Shown piece by piece: positions 21,901-31,454 of a stretch of 64,000 bases of DNA. The position numbers and the translations under genes were made by a program. Position 1 is the first letter of the stretch; every line of letters begins with the position of its first letter. The notes under the pieces are model-generated. The model was not told the origin of the DNA and did not search any database. It saw nothing but the letters and a program-made list of their open reading frames with translations. The DNA is from Methylotenera sp. (GTDB lineage: Bacteria; Pseudomonadota; Gammaproteobacteria; Burkholderiales; Methylophilaceae), in NCBI GenBank assembly GCA_013141075.1, contig JABFRQ010000003.1, forward strand, positions 124,001 to 188,000, read 5' to 3'.

Positions 21901-22434
21901 ATGTTTTCATGCTGTTTTTGGTGGTTTCTATTAGGCGCACTGGCAGGTTGGCTACTTAATTGGTTAATGTGCCGTTGCATGTGCTGTCGTAAATCTAAAT
22001 GCTGCGATACAACTACTGCGCCACAAGCCGCTACAACGCAAACTAGTGCACCAAGTTCATTATTGTCATCTGCCCCAGCTGCCGCGCCTAAAGCAGCGCC
22101 AGTAGCAGCCGCTGCACCAGCTGCGCCAAAAACGTTTGTGTTAGATACAGCCGCCGCTAAAGCTGCTGGATACAAGCTAAAAGGCCCTAATGACTTAACC
22201 GTAGTTGAAGGTATAGGCCCAAAAATTAACGAGTTGTTTAACAATGTAGGCGTTGTCACATTTGCACAACTGGCTAAACAAACTGTGCCACAAATGCAAA
22301 AAGTACTGGATGACGCAGGCGCACGTTATAAATTAGCCAACCCAAAAACTTGGGCACAGCAAGCTGCATTAGCTGCTGAAAACAAATGGTCTGAGCTCAA
22401 AGCGCTACAAGACAAATTAAGCGGTGGCGTTTAA
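21901..22434 (+). CDS. membrane-anchored Cys-rich protein with HhH-like domain
   Basis: 177 residues. One N-terminal membrane helix (about 6-23) is flanked by cysteines 4, 5, 24, 26, 28, 29, 34 and 35, a possible metal or redox cluster. An Ala/Pro/Thr linker (36-78) follows, then a helix-hairpin-helix-like domain (about 98-175) with LTVVEGIGPKINELF, resembling proteins annotated as predicted FEN1-like H3TH (COG3743). Function unknown; nuclease activity is not supported by any catalytic motif I can see. RBS GGGAG at about 21891. The next gene is another anchored protein with a CC motif. Confidence 0.85.
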   Translation: MFSCCFWWFLLGALAGWLLNWLMCRCMCCRKSKCCDTTTAPQAATTQTSAPSSLLSSAPAAAPKAAPVAAAAPAAPKTFVLDTAAAKAAGYKLKGPNDLTVVEGIGPKINELFNNVGVVTFAQLAKQTVPQMQKVLDDAGARYKLANPKTWAQQAALAAENKWSELKALQDKLSGGV

Positions 22435-22493
22435 GCGCAAGCTTAACTGCGTCTTTCTCTTAATAGTCTTATCGTATAAGGAGCTTTACACTC

Positions 22494-23300
22494 ATGACTA
22501 ATACAACAAATAATGCCAATAAGGGCGGCCGCGCTAGGCATACCTTTTGGACTTGGCTGGTAGCCGCAATACTAGCAATCTACTTGTTTTGGCACTGGCA
22601 GCACGGGCATGGTCCAGCGCACGCAGCATCTTGCTGTGCTGGCGCAAGTGCAGATGTTGCAGTTGCAACACCTGCAACAGCAGTTGCCGAACCTTCAGCT
22701 GCATTTAACTTTACTGCTAGCAATGCACATGGTTACAACGCTACTGGCGATGCTAGTAATGTTGCATGGACAGCCAAATCTGCCGAGTTAGGCTCTTGGC
22801 TAAATGGTGGTGCAGATTGGGCTATTACTGGCGACGTAAGCAAAGTAACGCTTACTGGCACAGTGGATAGCGAAGTGATTCGCCTTGCTAAAGGCGTTGA
22901 AGCACAAGCCTTTTTCGGCGAAGGCGTCACAGTAGATAACCAAATGTTAGTAAAGGCCGCTGAGGTAGTAGCAGCTGTAGTTGTAGCGCCACCAGCTGCA
23001 AAACTATATTTTGATACGGGCAAAACTGCACTTCCTGGTGATGCGGATCAAACATTAGCGGCCACTGTAGAATGGTTAAAAGCCAATAGCAATGCTAAAG
23101 CCGTTATTTCTGGTTATAGCGACCCACGTGGTAATCAAGCAAGCAATGCTGAGCTCTCAAAAAACCGTGCTAAAACTGTGCGTGAGACGCTGAAAGCAGC
23201 GGGCATTGATGAAGCTAGAATCGAAATGCGTAAACCTCAAAGTGTTGAAGCGGGCGGAGATTTAGCCGAAGCAAGACGCGTTGAAGTGACTGTTGAATAA
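22494..23300 (+). CDS. OmpA-family protein with single membrane anchor
   Basis: 268 residues. A short cytoplasmic start and a membrane helix (17-33) are followed by a His/Cys stretch (H34, H37, H39, H43, C47, C48), an Ala-rich linker, a BON-like region (about 85-150) and a C-terminal OmpA domain (about 160-268). The peptidoglycan-binding pattern is present as GYSDPRGN...NAELSKNRAKTV. Likely attached to the inner membrane and binding peptidoglycan. 59 bases after the HhH protein gene, probably co-transcribed, ending at a strong terminator. Confidence 0.88.
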   Translation: MTNTTNNANKGGRARHTFWTWLVAAILAIYLFWHWQHGHGPAHAASCCAGASADVAVATPATAVAEPSAAFNFTASNAHGYNATGDASNVAWTAKSAELGSWLNGGADWAITGDVSKVTLTGTVDSEVIRLAKGVEAQAFFGEGVTVDNQMLVKAAEVVAAVVVAPPAAKLYFDTGKTALPGDADQTLAATVEWLKANSNAKAVISGYSDPRGNQASNAELSKNRAKTVRETLKAAGIDEARIEMRKPQSVEAGGDLAEARRVEVTVE

Positions 23301-23318
23301 TTGCAGTAACAAGTAATT

Positions 23319-23350
23319 AAAAAAGCCGATGACAAGTCATCGGCTTTTTT
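23319..23350. terminator. bidirectional rho-independent terminator
   Basis: AAAAAAGCCGATGAC, 2-base loop, GTCATCGGCTTTTTT. A-run and T-run flank a perfect stem, so it can serve both the OmpA-type gene (plus) and the convergent pilU (minus). Confidence 0.9.
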
Positions 23351-23379
23351 ATTGCCTCATGGCCAGTAAACCTTACTCG

Positions 23380-24516
23380 CTAAACAATCCCTAAGCTTTC
23401 TAAGCCTGAAGATAAATCCTTACCATGTGTTGCTTTGCCTTCTAACTTAATTTTCAGCCTAATATCATTCACAGAGTCGGCATTGCGTAGTGCATCTTCA
23501 TAAGTAATCACATCAGCCTCATGCAAATCAAACAAAGCTTGGTCAAAAGTCTGCATGCCAATTTCTCTTGATTTACCGATAATATTTTTAATTTCATGCA
23601 CATCGCCCTTGAAAATCAAATCTGAAATTAGCGGTGAGTTCAGCATAATCTCCATTGCAGCGGCGCGGCCTTTACCTTCTTTTTTAGGAATCAATCGTTG
23701 TGAAACAAACGCTTTAACATTAAGCGATAAATCCATTAGCAACTGATGACGGCGCTCTTCAGGAAAGAAGTTAATAATGCGATCTAAGGCTTGGTTGGTG
23801 CTATTAGCATGCAACGTTGCCATACACAAGTGACCTGTTTCAGCAAACGCAATCGCGTAATCCATCGTTTCACGGTCGCGAATTTCACCAATCAAAATAA
23901 CATCAGGTGCTTGGCGCAAAGTATTCTTGAGTGCGATGTGCCAGTTATCAGTATCAACGCCGACTTCACGCTGCGTAACAATACAGTTTCTATGCTCATG
24001 CACAAATTCAACAGGGTCTTCAATGGTAATAATATGCCCGTAACTATTTTGGTTACGATAACCCACCATTGCCGCTAAAGAAGTTGATTTGCCTGAGCCT
24101 GTACCACCAACAAAAATCACTAAACCGCGCTTAGTCATCGCGACATCTTTCAGCACATCTGGCAAGCCTAACTCTTCAAATTCAGGAATTTTTGTGGTGA
24201 TGGTTCGGAACACCAGGCCAACAGAACCACGCTGTACAAAAGCATTCACTCGAAAGCGCGCGACGCCAGGCATGCCAATTGCAAAATTACACTCATTAGT
24301 TGCGTCAAACTCTGCTGTTTGCTTGTCGTTCATAATCGCACGAGAAATTTCACGTGCTTGCGCTGCCGATAAAACTTGGCTGCTAATAGGCGTCATCTTG
24401 CCATCAATTTTCATCGCCGCTGGAAAACCAGCCGTAATGAAAAGGTCTGATGCATTTTTACCCAGCATCAACCGCAATAAATCAAATACGAACTTCTCCG
24501 CCTGACCTTTTTCCAT
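23380..24516 (-). CDS. pilU: twitching motility ATPase PilU
   Basis: Retraction ATPase accessory to PilT in type IV pili. Walker A GGTGSGKST at 137-145, the Asp-box EDPVEFVHEH, the AIRQAP-like TLRQAPDVILIGEIRDRET motif, and the His box ETGHLCMATLHANS. 378 residues with the PilU-type stretch RIINFFPEERRHQLLMDLSL. It lies downstream of pilT in the same direction with a 79-base gap. Confidence 0.95.
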   Translation of the reverse strand: MEKGQAEKFVFDLLRLMLGKNASDLFITAGFPAAMKIDGKMTPISSQVLSAAQAREISRAIMNDKQTAEFDATNECNFAIGMPGVARFRVNAFVQRGSVGLVFRTITTKIPEFEELGLPDVLKDVAMTKRGLVIFVGGTGSGKSTSLAAMVGYRNQNSYGHIITIEDPVEFVHEHRNCIVTQREVGVDTDNWHIALKNTLRQAPDVILIGEIRDRETMDYAIAFAETGHLCMATLHANSTNQALDRIINFFPEERRHQLLMDLSLNVKAFVSQRLIPKKEGKGRAAAMEIMLNSPLISDLIFKGDVHEIKNIIGKSREIGMQTFDQALFDLHEADVITYEDALRNADSVNDIRLKIKLEGKATHGKDLSSGLESLGIV

Positions 24517-24595
24517 TATTCACCCTTATGCTTCATTAAACATTACAACGTTTTGATACACTAGCATTTGCACAACACATGTGCCTATAGCCGCA

Positions 24596-25639
24596 TTAGC
24601 CCATAATATTATCTTTATTAGCCGCTTTGCTGCGCGCTTCATTCACAGAAACGACATTGCGTTTAACCAAGTCTTGCAGGTTTTGGTCAAGCGTCTGCAT
24701 ACCCACATTTTGGCCTGTTTGAATGGCTGAATACATTTGCGGAATTTTCGCTTCTCGAATCAAGTTACGAATCGCTGGCGTACCAATCATAATTTCATGC
24801 GCAGCAACACGGCCTTGCTCATCTTTAGTTTTCAATAGCGTTTGTGAAATCACCGCACGTAACGATTCTGACAACATAGAACGTACCATTTCTTTTTCAG
24901 CAGCTGGAAACACATCAATAATACGGTCAATGGTTTTCGCGGCCGAGCTAGTGTGCAGCGTACCAAACACCATGTGGCCTGTTTCTGCGGCAGATAGCGC
25001 TAAACGGATGGTTTCTAAATCGCGCATTTCACCCACTAAAATCACATCTGGGTCTTCACGTAGCGCAGCGCGCAAGGCGTTGTTGAATGAAAGCGTGTGC
25101 GGGCCAACTTCACGCTGGTTAATTAAGCATTTTTTAGATTGATGCACAAATTCGATTGGGTCTTCCACCGTTAAAATATGGCCGAACTCTTTATCGTTAA
25201 TATAATCAATCATCGCCGCGAGCGTAGTAGACTTTCCTGAACCAGTCGGCCCTGTGACCAAGCAAAGGCCGCGTGGCGTGTCTGCAATATCTTTAAAAAT
25301 TGGTGGGCATTTTAAATCTTCTAAGGTTAATATTTTAGAAGGAATCGTACGGAACACACCACCCGCGCCTCGATTATGGTTAAACGCATTCACCCGAAAA
25401 CGGGCTAGATTTGGGATTTCAAATGAAAAGTCACATTCCAGCGTTTCTTCATATACCTTGCGCTGACCATCACTCATAATGTCGTACATCATGTCATGCA
25501 CTTGGGTATGGTCTAAGGCAGGCACGTTGATTTTACGAATATCGCCATGCACACGAATCATTGGTGGCAAACCAGCAGAAAGATGCAAATCTGAAGCTTT
25601 ATTTTTAACCGAAAATGCGAGTAAATCTGAAATGTCCAC
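24596..25639 (-). CDS. pilT: pilus retraction ATPase PilT
   Basis: Hexameric cytoplasmic ATPase that depolymerises type IV pili, driving twitching and DNA uptake. Walker A GPTGSGKST at 130-138, REDPDVILVGEMRDLET, and HMVFGTLHTSSAAKTIDR. 347 residues. Divergent from yggS, a conserved arrangement in beta- and gammaproteobacteria. RBS AGGAG is visible just upstream (plus 25644-25648). Confidence 0.96.
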   Translation of the reverse strand: MDISDLLAFSVKNKASDLHLSAGLPPMIRVHGDIRKINVPALDHTQVHDMMYDIMSDGQRKVYEETLECDFSFEIPNLARFRVNAFNHNRGAGGVFRTIPSKILTLEDLKCPPIFKDIADTPRGLCLVTGPTGSGKSTTLAAMIDYINDKEFGHILTVEDPIEFVHQSKKCLINQREVGPHTLSFNNALRAALREDPDVILVGEMRDLETIRLALSAAETGHMVFGTLHTSSAAKTIDRIIDVFPAAEKEMVRSMLSESLRAVISQTLLKTKDEQGRVAAHEIMIGTPAIRNLIREAKIPQMYSAIQTGQNVGMQTLDQNLQDLVKRNVVSVNEARSKAANKDNIMG

Positions 25640-25710
25640 AACTTGCTCCTGTTATAATTTATTGTGTTGTTGCCGTTTAAACTTCTGAGTACCTGTATAT
25701 TAAATGAATT

Positions 25711-26379
25711 ATGACCTCAATTAGCAAGCACTTGCAAGATATTCTAGCAAGTATTCAATCAGTACCGCATGCACAACATGTGTGCTTGCTGGCCGTGAGC
25801 AAAGCACAATCCGCGCTAGCCATTCGTGAGGCTTACGTTGCAGGCCAAACCCTATTTGGCGAAAACTATTTGCAAGAGGCTCTAGATAAACAAGCTGAAC
25901 TTACCGACCTTAACATTGAGTGGCACTTTATTGGGCCAATTCAAAGCAATAAAACCCAGTTAATTGCCCAACACTTTACTTGGGTACATAGCGTAGATAG
26001 ACTCAAAATTGCACAACGTTTGAATGATGCAAGGCCGCTAAACTTACCTCCATTGCAAGTGTGCATTCAAATCAATGTCAGCGGCGAAGCTAGTAAAAGC
26101 GGCATCGCGTTAAATGAATTATTGGCTTTTGCCACGGCGATTCAGGCGCTACCGCAACTAAAACTGCGTGGCTTAATGGCTATACCTGAGCCAACGAATG
26201 ATGATAATAAACAGCGCGCGCAATTCAAACAAGTACGAGAATGTTATGATGCACTTGTTGCTAATGGCTTTGCCCTAGACACTTTATCTATAGGCATGTC
26301 GGACGACTATAAAATCGCCATCACACAAGGTGCAACCATTGTGCGCATTGGTTCGGCCTTATTTGGTAAAAGAAAATAG
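25711..26379 (+). CDS. yggS: pyridoxal phosphate homeostasis protein (YggS family)
   Basis: Alanine-racemase-fold PLP carrier. The PLP lysine is K31 in LLAVSKAQ. Other motifs are FGENYLQEA, EWHFIGPIQSNK and the C-terminal GMSDDYKIAITQGATIVRIG. 222 residues. Leads yggS-proC-yggT, a very widespread order. Divergent pilT lies 71 bases upstream. Confidence 0.95.
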   Translation: MTSISKHLQDILASIQSVPHAQHVCLLAVSKAQSALAIREAYVAGQTLFGENYLQEALDKQAELTDLNIEWHFIGPIQSNKTQLIAQHFTWVHSVDRLKIAQRLNDARPLNLPPLQVCIQINVSGEASKSGIALNELLAFATAIQALPQLKLRGLMAIPEPTNDDNKQRAQFKQVRECYDALVANGFALDTLSIGMSDDYKIAITQGATIVRIGSALFGKRK

Positions 26380-26391
26380 GATGTTAATTAA

Positions 26392-27228
26392 ATGAATATT
26401 AGTTTTATCGGCGGCGGCAACATGGCACGTGCCATTATTGGCGGTTTAAAAAACAATGGTTTTAACATGGCAAGCATTACCGTCATCGACCCTGATGCAC
26501 AAAAGCGCGCGCAATTGGCAACCGAATTTCATGTGCAAACCAGCAATATCTACATTGAAAATAGCAATACTGATGCAATCGTTTTAGCTGTTAAGCCACA
26601 ACAACTACAAGAAGTATGCACACAATTAAGCCCAAAAATTAGTACTCAGCTAGTTATTTCAATTGCCGCAGGCATTAGAAGCCAAGACATTTCACGCTGG
26701 CTAGGCAACTACCAAGCCATTGTTCGTGTAATGCCAAACACGCCTGCGCAGATTCAAGCTGGCGTTTCAGCACTTTACGCCAAGCCAAGTGTTAGCCTAA
26801 CGCAACGCGAACAAGCCACGACTATTTTAGCTGCTGCGGGCCTTACGTTGTGGCTTGATGACGAAGCCAAAATGGATGCCGTCACTGCAATTTCTGGTAG
26901 TGGCCCCGCTTATGTATTTTATTTTATTGAAGCCTTAACAGATGCCGCCATCAACCTAGGTTTAACGCCTGAAGAAGCGCGCTTATTAGCCTTGCAAACA
27001 TTCACTGGCGCAAGCTTACTTGCATCACACAGCACTGAAGATGTTAAAACCCTACGTGCGCAAGTCACCTCAAAAGGCGGTACTACCGAGCAAGGCATAT
27101 TGGCACTAGAAGCCGCTAATATTAAGGCTGCTATGATGAGTGCGGCTAAAGCGGCGGCTAATAAATCACGTGCTTTAGGAGATGATCTTGCTGGTGCGGG
27201 TAATTTAGGTGCTAGCAATGCTGGGTAA
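26392..27228 (+). CDS. proC: pyrroline-5-carboxylate reductase
   Basis: Last step of proline synthesis, NAD(P)H-dependent. The Rossmann motif FIGGGNMA starts at residue 5, with VKPQ and the family signature in the C-terminal domain (LRAQVTSKGGTTEQGI). 278 residues. Overlaps yggT at its 3' end. Confidence 0.96.
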   Translation: MNISFIGGGNMARAIIGGLKNNGFNMASITVIDPDAQKRAQLATEFHVQTSNIYIENSNTDAIVLAVKPQQLQEVCTQLSPKISTQLVISIAAGIRSQDISRWLGNYQAIVRVMPNTPAQIQAGVSALYAKPSVSLTQREQATTILAAAGLTLWLDDEAKMDAVTAISGSGPAYVFYFIEALTDAAINLGLTPEEARLLALQTFTGASLLASHSTEDVKTLRAQVTSKGGTTEQGILALEAANIKAAMMSAAKAAANKSRALGDDLAGAGNLGASNAG

Positions 27229-27808
27229 CGCGCTGTTATTTTTGTTAAAAACGGTGCTAGATTTATTAACACTCGCATTTTTGCTACGCTTTTATTTTCA
27301 GCTCACAAGAGTATCTTTTCAAAGCCAAGCGGCGCAAATTATTGTAACGCTGACTAACTTTGCGGTAAAACCAATGCGGCGCGTTATGGTTGTACTACGC
27401 AATCTAGGGTTTTCTAAACTGGATGTTTCTACGCTTTTGCTTGCCTACATTACCCAATTACTACTCACCTTAGGTACGCTATGGCTAAGCGGCCACGCAT
27501 TGCGCACTACAACCAGCAGCACATGGCTCACAATACTGAGTATTGCGTTAATTGGCGTAGCGATTCTCAGCATATCAATTTTTTTATACGCGGTATTGAT
27601 ACAAGCAGTTTTAAGCTGGGTAAACCCTCACACCCCTATTGCGCCTATATTAAACAATCTAACTCATCCAATATTACATTTTTTACGCAAATTCATCCCA
27701 TTAGTAGGTAATGTTGACCTTAGCCCACTGGCATTTATCATTGCAGGGCAATTATTACTCGCTACTATATTGATTCCTTTAGAAAATAACTTACTATCAA
27801 CACTATAA
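27218..27808 (+). CDS. yggT: YggT family membrane protein
   Basis: About 196 residues with two YGGT repeats, each a pair of membrane helices, and the conserved LRFYFQLTRV and VLSWVNPHTPIAPILNNLTHPIL stretches. Linked in other bacteria to osmotic shock tolerance or division, but its function is unsettled. ATG 27218 chosen; a GTG at 27209 would add three residues. Overlaps the end of proC by 11 bases. Confidence 0.9.
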   Translation: MLGNALLFLLKTVLDLLTLAFLLRFYFQLTRVSFQSQAAQIIVTLTNFAVKPMRRVMVVLRNLGFSKLDVSTLLLAYITQLLLTLGTLWLSGHALRTTTSSTWLTILSIALIGVAILSISIFLYAVLIQAVLSWVNPHTPIAPILNNLTHPILHFLRKFIPLVGNVDLSPLAFIIAGQLLLATILIPLENNLLSTL

Positions 27809-27828
27809 GTTAATATAAAATACCCGCT

Positions 27829-29889
27829 ATGAACATGCAAACTACTGACAGCACACCTAATGAGCAAGGTCTTGCAGCCTCAAGCTTGACCGCCAAAATT
27901 TCTGAATATAGTCAATGGCGTGAAAACTTAATTGCTGCCATTGACGAATATATTGATTGGCCAGGTCATTCTGATTCTGTAGATGCGGTTCAAGAGCTGC
28001 GGCTTTACGACATTAAAGGAGTCTTAAAGCGCGACCAATTGGTGATGGCATTTTTGGCAGAATTTTCACGAGGTAAAACTGAAACCATTAACGCCTTATT
28101 TTTTTCTGACTTTAACCAGCGCCTGTTACCAAGCGCGCCAGGTCGCACCACCATGTGCCCCACCGAAATTTTTTGGGATCCGCGTGAAGAAGCCTGTATT
28201 AAGCTGCTACCAATTGAAACAAGACGCACAGACGACTCGCTCACCTATCTAAAAACCACGCAAGATGTTTGGCATAAAATTCGCTTAGACATCACCTCGC
28301 CAGATGCAATGAAGCAAACTTTAGGCGCATTAGTACAAAACCGTGAAGTTGATTTAGAAACGGCAAAATCGCTAGGCTTTTGGAATGAAGATGACCCAAG
28401 TATGCGTCGTTCTCTAGCAGAAAAAGGGACTGTTGAAATACCAGTTTGGCGTCATGCGCTGATTAACTACCCACACCCATTACTCAAAAATGGCTTAGTT
28501 GTAGTTGATACACCAGGCCTTAACACTATGGGTGCCGAGCCTGAACTTACATTGAGTATTATTCCAAACGCGCATGCCGTTTTGTTTTTAACTGCCACTG
28601 ACACAGGCATCACAAAATCTGACATGCAAATTTGGTCAGAATACGTGCAAAAACGCGCAGCGCACAAATTAGTGATACTCAATAAAATTGATATCCTTTG
28701 GGATGGTCTTGAAACTGAATCCGAAGTAGATGTGCTCATTCAAAAACAAATACAAAATACGGCGCATGAGCTAGGGTTAGATGCCCGCAATATATTTGCC
28801 ATTTCGGCACAAAAAGCGTTAGTGGCAAAAATTCGTAAAGATGAAGCCTTACTCAAACGTAGTGGTATTGGTCTTTTAGAAGAAGCGCTTGCTAACCGCC
28901 TCATTGAATCTAAGCATGAAATTCTCGGCCGCTCAGTAGTGACCGAATGCTCAAACATGATTCGGTCATCGCGTAAAGTGGCGCAAATGCGTGTGGCTAC
29001 AATTAAGAGCCAACTCACTGAGCTACGTGCTATTCAAGGCCAGAACCGTGACACTTCTAAAGAAATTTTGGCTAATGTGGTGGCTGAGCGCAAACGCTAC
29101 GAGGCTTCTGTATTAACGTTTAATCAAGGTAGTGAGCGCATTAAGCAATTAAGTGAAAAACTTTTACGCCATTTAAGCTTAGGTTATTTAGATGCCACTT
29201 TAGAACAAACCAAGCAAGATATGGGCGACAGCTGGACAACCGTAGGCTTAAATAGAAGCATGCGCGCACTCACTAAACTAGCTGGCAACCTTGCAGAAGA
29301 GATTAAATCTGAAGGTGCAACCATTAAAAAACATGCTGATGATTTATATCAACTATTTTGGAGCAAGCACGGCTTTGAAAAAACAGAAGCCATTGCATTA
29401 GACATGAGCAACTTTGTAAGCAGCATGCAAAATTTAGAAAAAGTGACTAATGAGTTCTGCTCTGACCCGCTCAATGTACTCACAGAAAAACATTTTTTAA
29501 TTCGTAAATTTTATTTAGGGCTTGGTGCGCAAATTCAAGCCGCTTTTGAACAATCACACGCTGATTGTAATCAATGGCTTAATGTTGTGATTGGTGAATT
29601 AAAAACACAAATTGGCGCACATAAAAAATCTCTAGATAAACGCGCTGAATCGTTAATGGAATCACACAGTAACGCAGATAAGCTTTTAAAGAATCTTGAA
29701 TTAACTGAAAAAGAATCACTTAAACTACAAACACAATCTGGCCAGCTAGACGCTACATTATTAAAACTTATGCAGTGCGCTAAATTTAAAGACGAGACGC
29801 CCAGCACTGCAGATTTGAGCTCACCTAGCATTGCACTTAACGAAGTAAAGAGCTCCACAATAATGCATAACGCACCGTTCATCGGCTAG
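27829..29889 (+). CDS. dynamin-like GTPase
   Basis: 686 residues. The P-loop AEFSRGKTETINAL (G82-K83-T84) corresponds to the GEFNAGKSTLINAL of bacterial dynamins. G3 reads VVVDTPGLN (about 224-232) and G4 LNKID (about 284-288). The C-terminal half is helical and charged (about 370-670), as in the stalk of membrane-remodelling dynamins. I see no strong membrane helix. Starts 20 bases after yggT, so it may belong to that operon. Target membrane and role unknown. Confidence 0.88.
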   Translation: MNMQTTDSTPNEQGLAASSLTAKISEYSQWRENLIAAIDEYIDWPGHSDSVDAVQELRLYDIKGVLKRDQLVMAFLAEFSRGKTETINALFFSDFNQRLLPSAPGRTTMCPTEIFWDPREEACIKLLPIETRRTDDSLTYLKTTQDVWHKIRLDITSPDAMKQTLGALVQNREVDLETAKSLGFWNEDDPSMRRSLAEKGTVEIPVWRHALINYPHPLLKNGLVVVDTPGLNTMGAEPELTLSIIPNAHAVLFLTATDTGITKSDMQIWSEYVQKRAAHKLVILNKIDILWDGLETESEVDVLIQKQIQNTAHELGLDARNIFAISAQKALVAKIRKDEALLKRSGIGLLEEALANRLIESKHEILGRSVVTECSNMIRSSRKVAQMRVATIKSQLTELRAIQGQNRDTSKEILANVVAERKRYEASVLTFNQGSERIKQLSEKLLRHLSLGYLDATLEQTKQDMGDSWTTVGLNRSMRALTKLAGNLAEEIKSEGATIKKHADDLYQLFWSKHGFEKTEAIALDMSNFVSSMQNLEKVTNEFCSDPLNVLTEKHFLIRKFYLGLGAQIQAAFEQSHADCNQWLNVVIGELKTQIGAHKKSLDKRAESLMESHSNADKLLKNLELTEKESLKLQTQSGQLDATLLKLMQCAKFKDETPSTADLSSPSIALNEVKSSTIMHNAPFIG

Positions 29890-29935
29890 GTATTTTTATT
29901 GGAATGCGAACCAATTTAGGTTTCGTACAAAAGTC

Positions 29936-31387
29936 TTACATCAAAATAATATCAAAGACTTCTTGGTTGTTATTGGCTTCTACCTGCAATGAAATTGGCT
30001 TGCCGATAAAATCAGATAAATTAGCCAAGCTTTGCGACTCTTCATCTAACAACATTTCAATCACTTTTGGCGCAGCCAGCACACGTAATTCACGTGCTTT
30101 AAACTGTCGCGCTTCGCGCAATAATTCACGCAATATTTCATAACATATGGTTTGAGCGGTTTTAATTTCGCCGCGCCCTTGGCAAACAGCACACGGCTCA
30201 CACAGCACGTGCGCCAAGCTCTCACGCGTGCGTTTGCGCGTCATCTCTACCAAACCTAGCGGCGTAAAACCATTCACGCCAGTACGTGAGCGGTCTACCG
30301 CCACGGCTTTTTGCAGTTCTTCTAACACAGCTTCGCGCTGTGATTCTTCATCCATATCAATAAAATCAATAATGATAATGCCGCCCAAGTTTCTTAAGCG
30401 TAACTGGCGCGCAATACATTGTGCGGCTTCTAAATTGGTTTTAAAAATAGTGTCTGATAGATTTTTACCGCTCACAAAGCTACCAGTGTTTACATCCACT
30501 GTGGTGAGTGCTTCGGTTTGGTCAAATATTAAATATCCGCCAGATTTCAGCTCCACCTTGCGCGACATGGCTTTTTCGATTTCTTGCTCAATGTTATACA
30601 AGTCAAATAATGGTCGCTCGCCTTGATAATGCACCAATTTATCGAGCGCCGTAATCGCATATAAATTAGCAAATTCCACTAGCTTTTGATACGTTTCGCT
30701 AGAATCAATCCGCACCGCTTCTGTGCTCTCACACAGCACATCACGCAGTGCACGCATAGGTAAACTTAAATCTTGAAAAATCAGCGCACGCTCTGGTACT
30801 TGTGTGCTTTTAGCTTGGATATGTGCCCAAGTTTTAGTTAAATAATCCACATCTGCCAGCAGCTCGGCATCCGTGGCGGTTTCACTCATAGTGCGAATAA
30901 TATAGCCGCCCACACGATTTTCTGGCAACAAGCCAATTAAGCGCGCTTTGAGTTGCTCACGCTCGGCTTCATCTTCAATGCGTTGCGATACGCCAATATG
31001 CTCATGTTGCGGCAAATACACCAAAAAACGGCCCGCAATGCTAATTTGTGTAGTCAAACGTGCGCCCTTGGTGCCAATCGGCTCTTTAATCACTTGCACC
31101 ATTAGCGACTGCCCTTCATGCAGCACCGCCTGAATCGGCAGCTCAATTTCAGCCTGCGCACATTCAAAAATATCACCTGCATGCAAAAAAGCTGCGCGCT
31201 GCAAACCCATTTCAATAAATGCCGACTGCATACCAGGCAACACGCGGCACACCACACCACGATACACATTGCCCACCAGCCCTAGTGATGAACTGCGCTC
31301 AATTTGAATTTCCTGCACCACGCCATTTTCCATCATCGCGATGCGCGTTTCTTGCGGGGTAACGTTAATTAGTATTTCTTCACTCAA
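29936..31387 (-). CDS. rng: ribonuclease G
   Basis: Endoribonuclease of the RNase E/G family, which matures 16S rRNA 5' ends and turns over mRNA. N-terminal S1 domain (about 38-120); catalytic Asp residues lie in TVDVNTGSF (about 290) and IIIDFIDM (about 335); the zinc-link cysteines lie in CEPCAVCQGRG (about 395-405). 483 residues, with no long C-terminal scaffold, so RNase G rather than RNase E. Downstream of maf and speD. Confidence 0.95.
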   Translation of the reverse strand: MSEEILINVTPQETRIAMMENGVVQEIQIERSSSLGLVGNVYRGVVCRVLPGMQSAFIEMGLQRAAFLHAGDIFECAQAEIELPIQAVLHEGQSLMVQVIKEPIGTKGARLTTQISIAGRFLVYLPQHEHIGVSQRIEDEAEREQLKARLIGLLPENRVGGYIIRTMSETATDAELLADVDYLTKTWAHIQAKSTQVPERALIFQDLSLPMRALRDVLCESTEAVRIDSSETYQKLVEFANLYAITALDKLVHYQGERPLFDLYNIEQEIEKAMSRKVELKSGGYLIFDQTEALTTVDVNTGSFVSGKNLSDTIFKTNLEAAQCIARQLRLRNLGGIIIIDFIDMDEESQREAVLEELQKAVAVDRSRTGVNGFTPLGLVEMTRKRTRESLAHVLCEPCAVCQGRGEIKTAQTICYEILRELLREARQFKARELRVLAAPKVIEMLLDEESQSLANLSDFIGKPISLQVEANNNQEVFDIILM

Positions 31388-31454
31388 GTGGATTCTCTTT
31401 TATTTTCTATAGCTTTTATTTTATAAATCTTGCATGTTCTAAACTTTACATATT

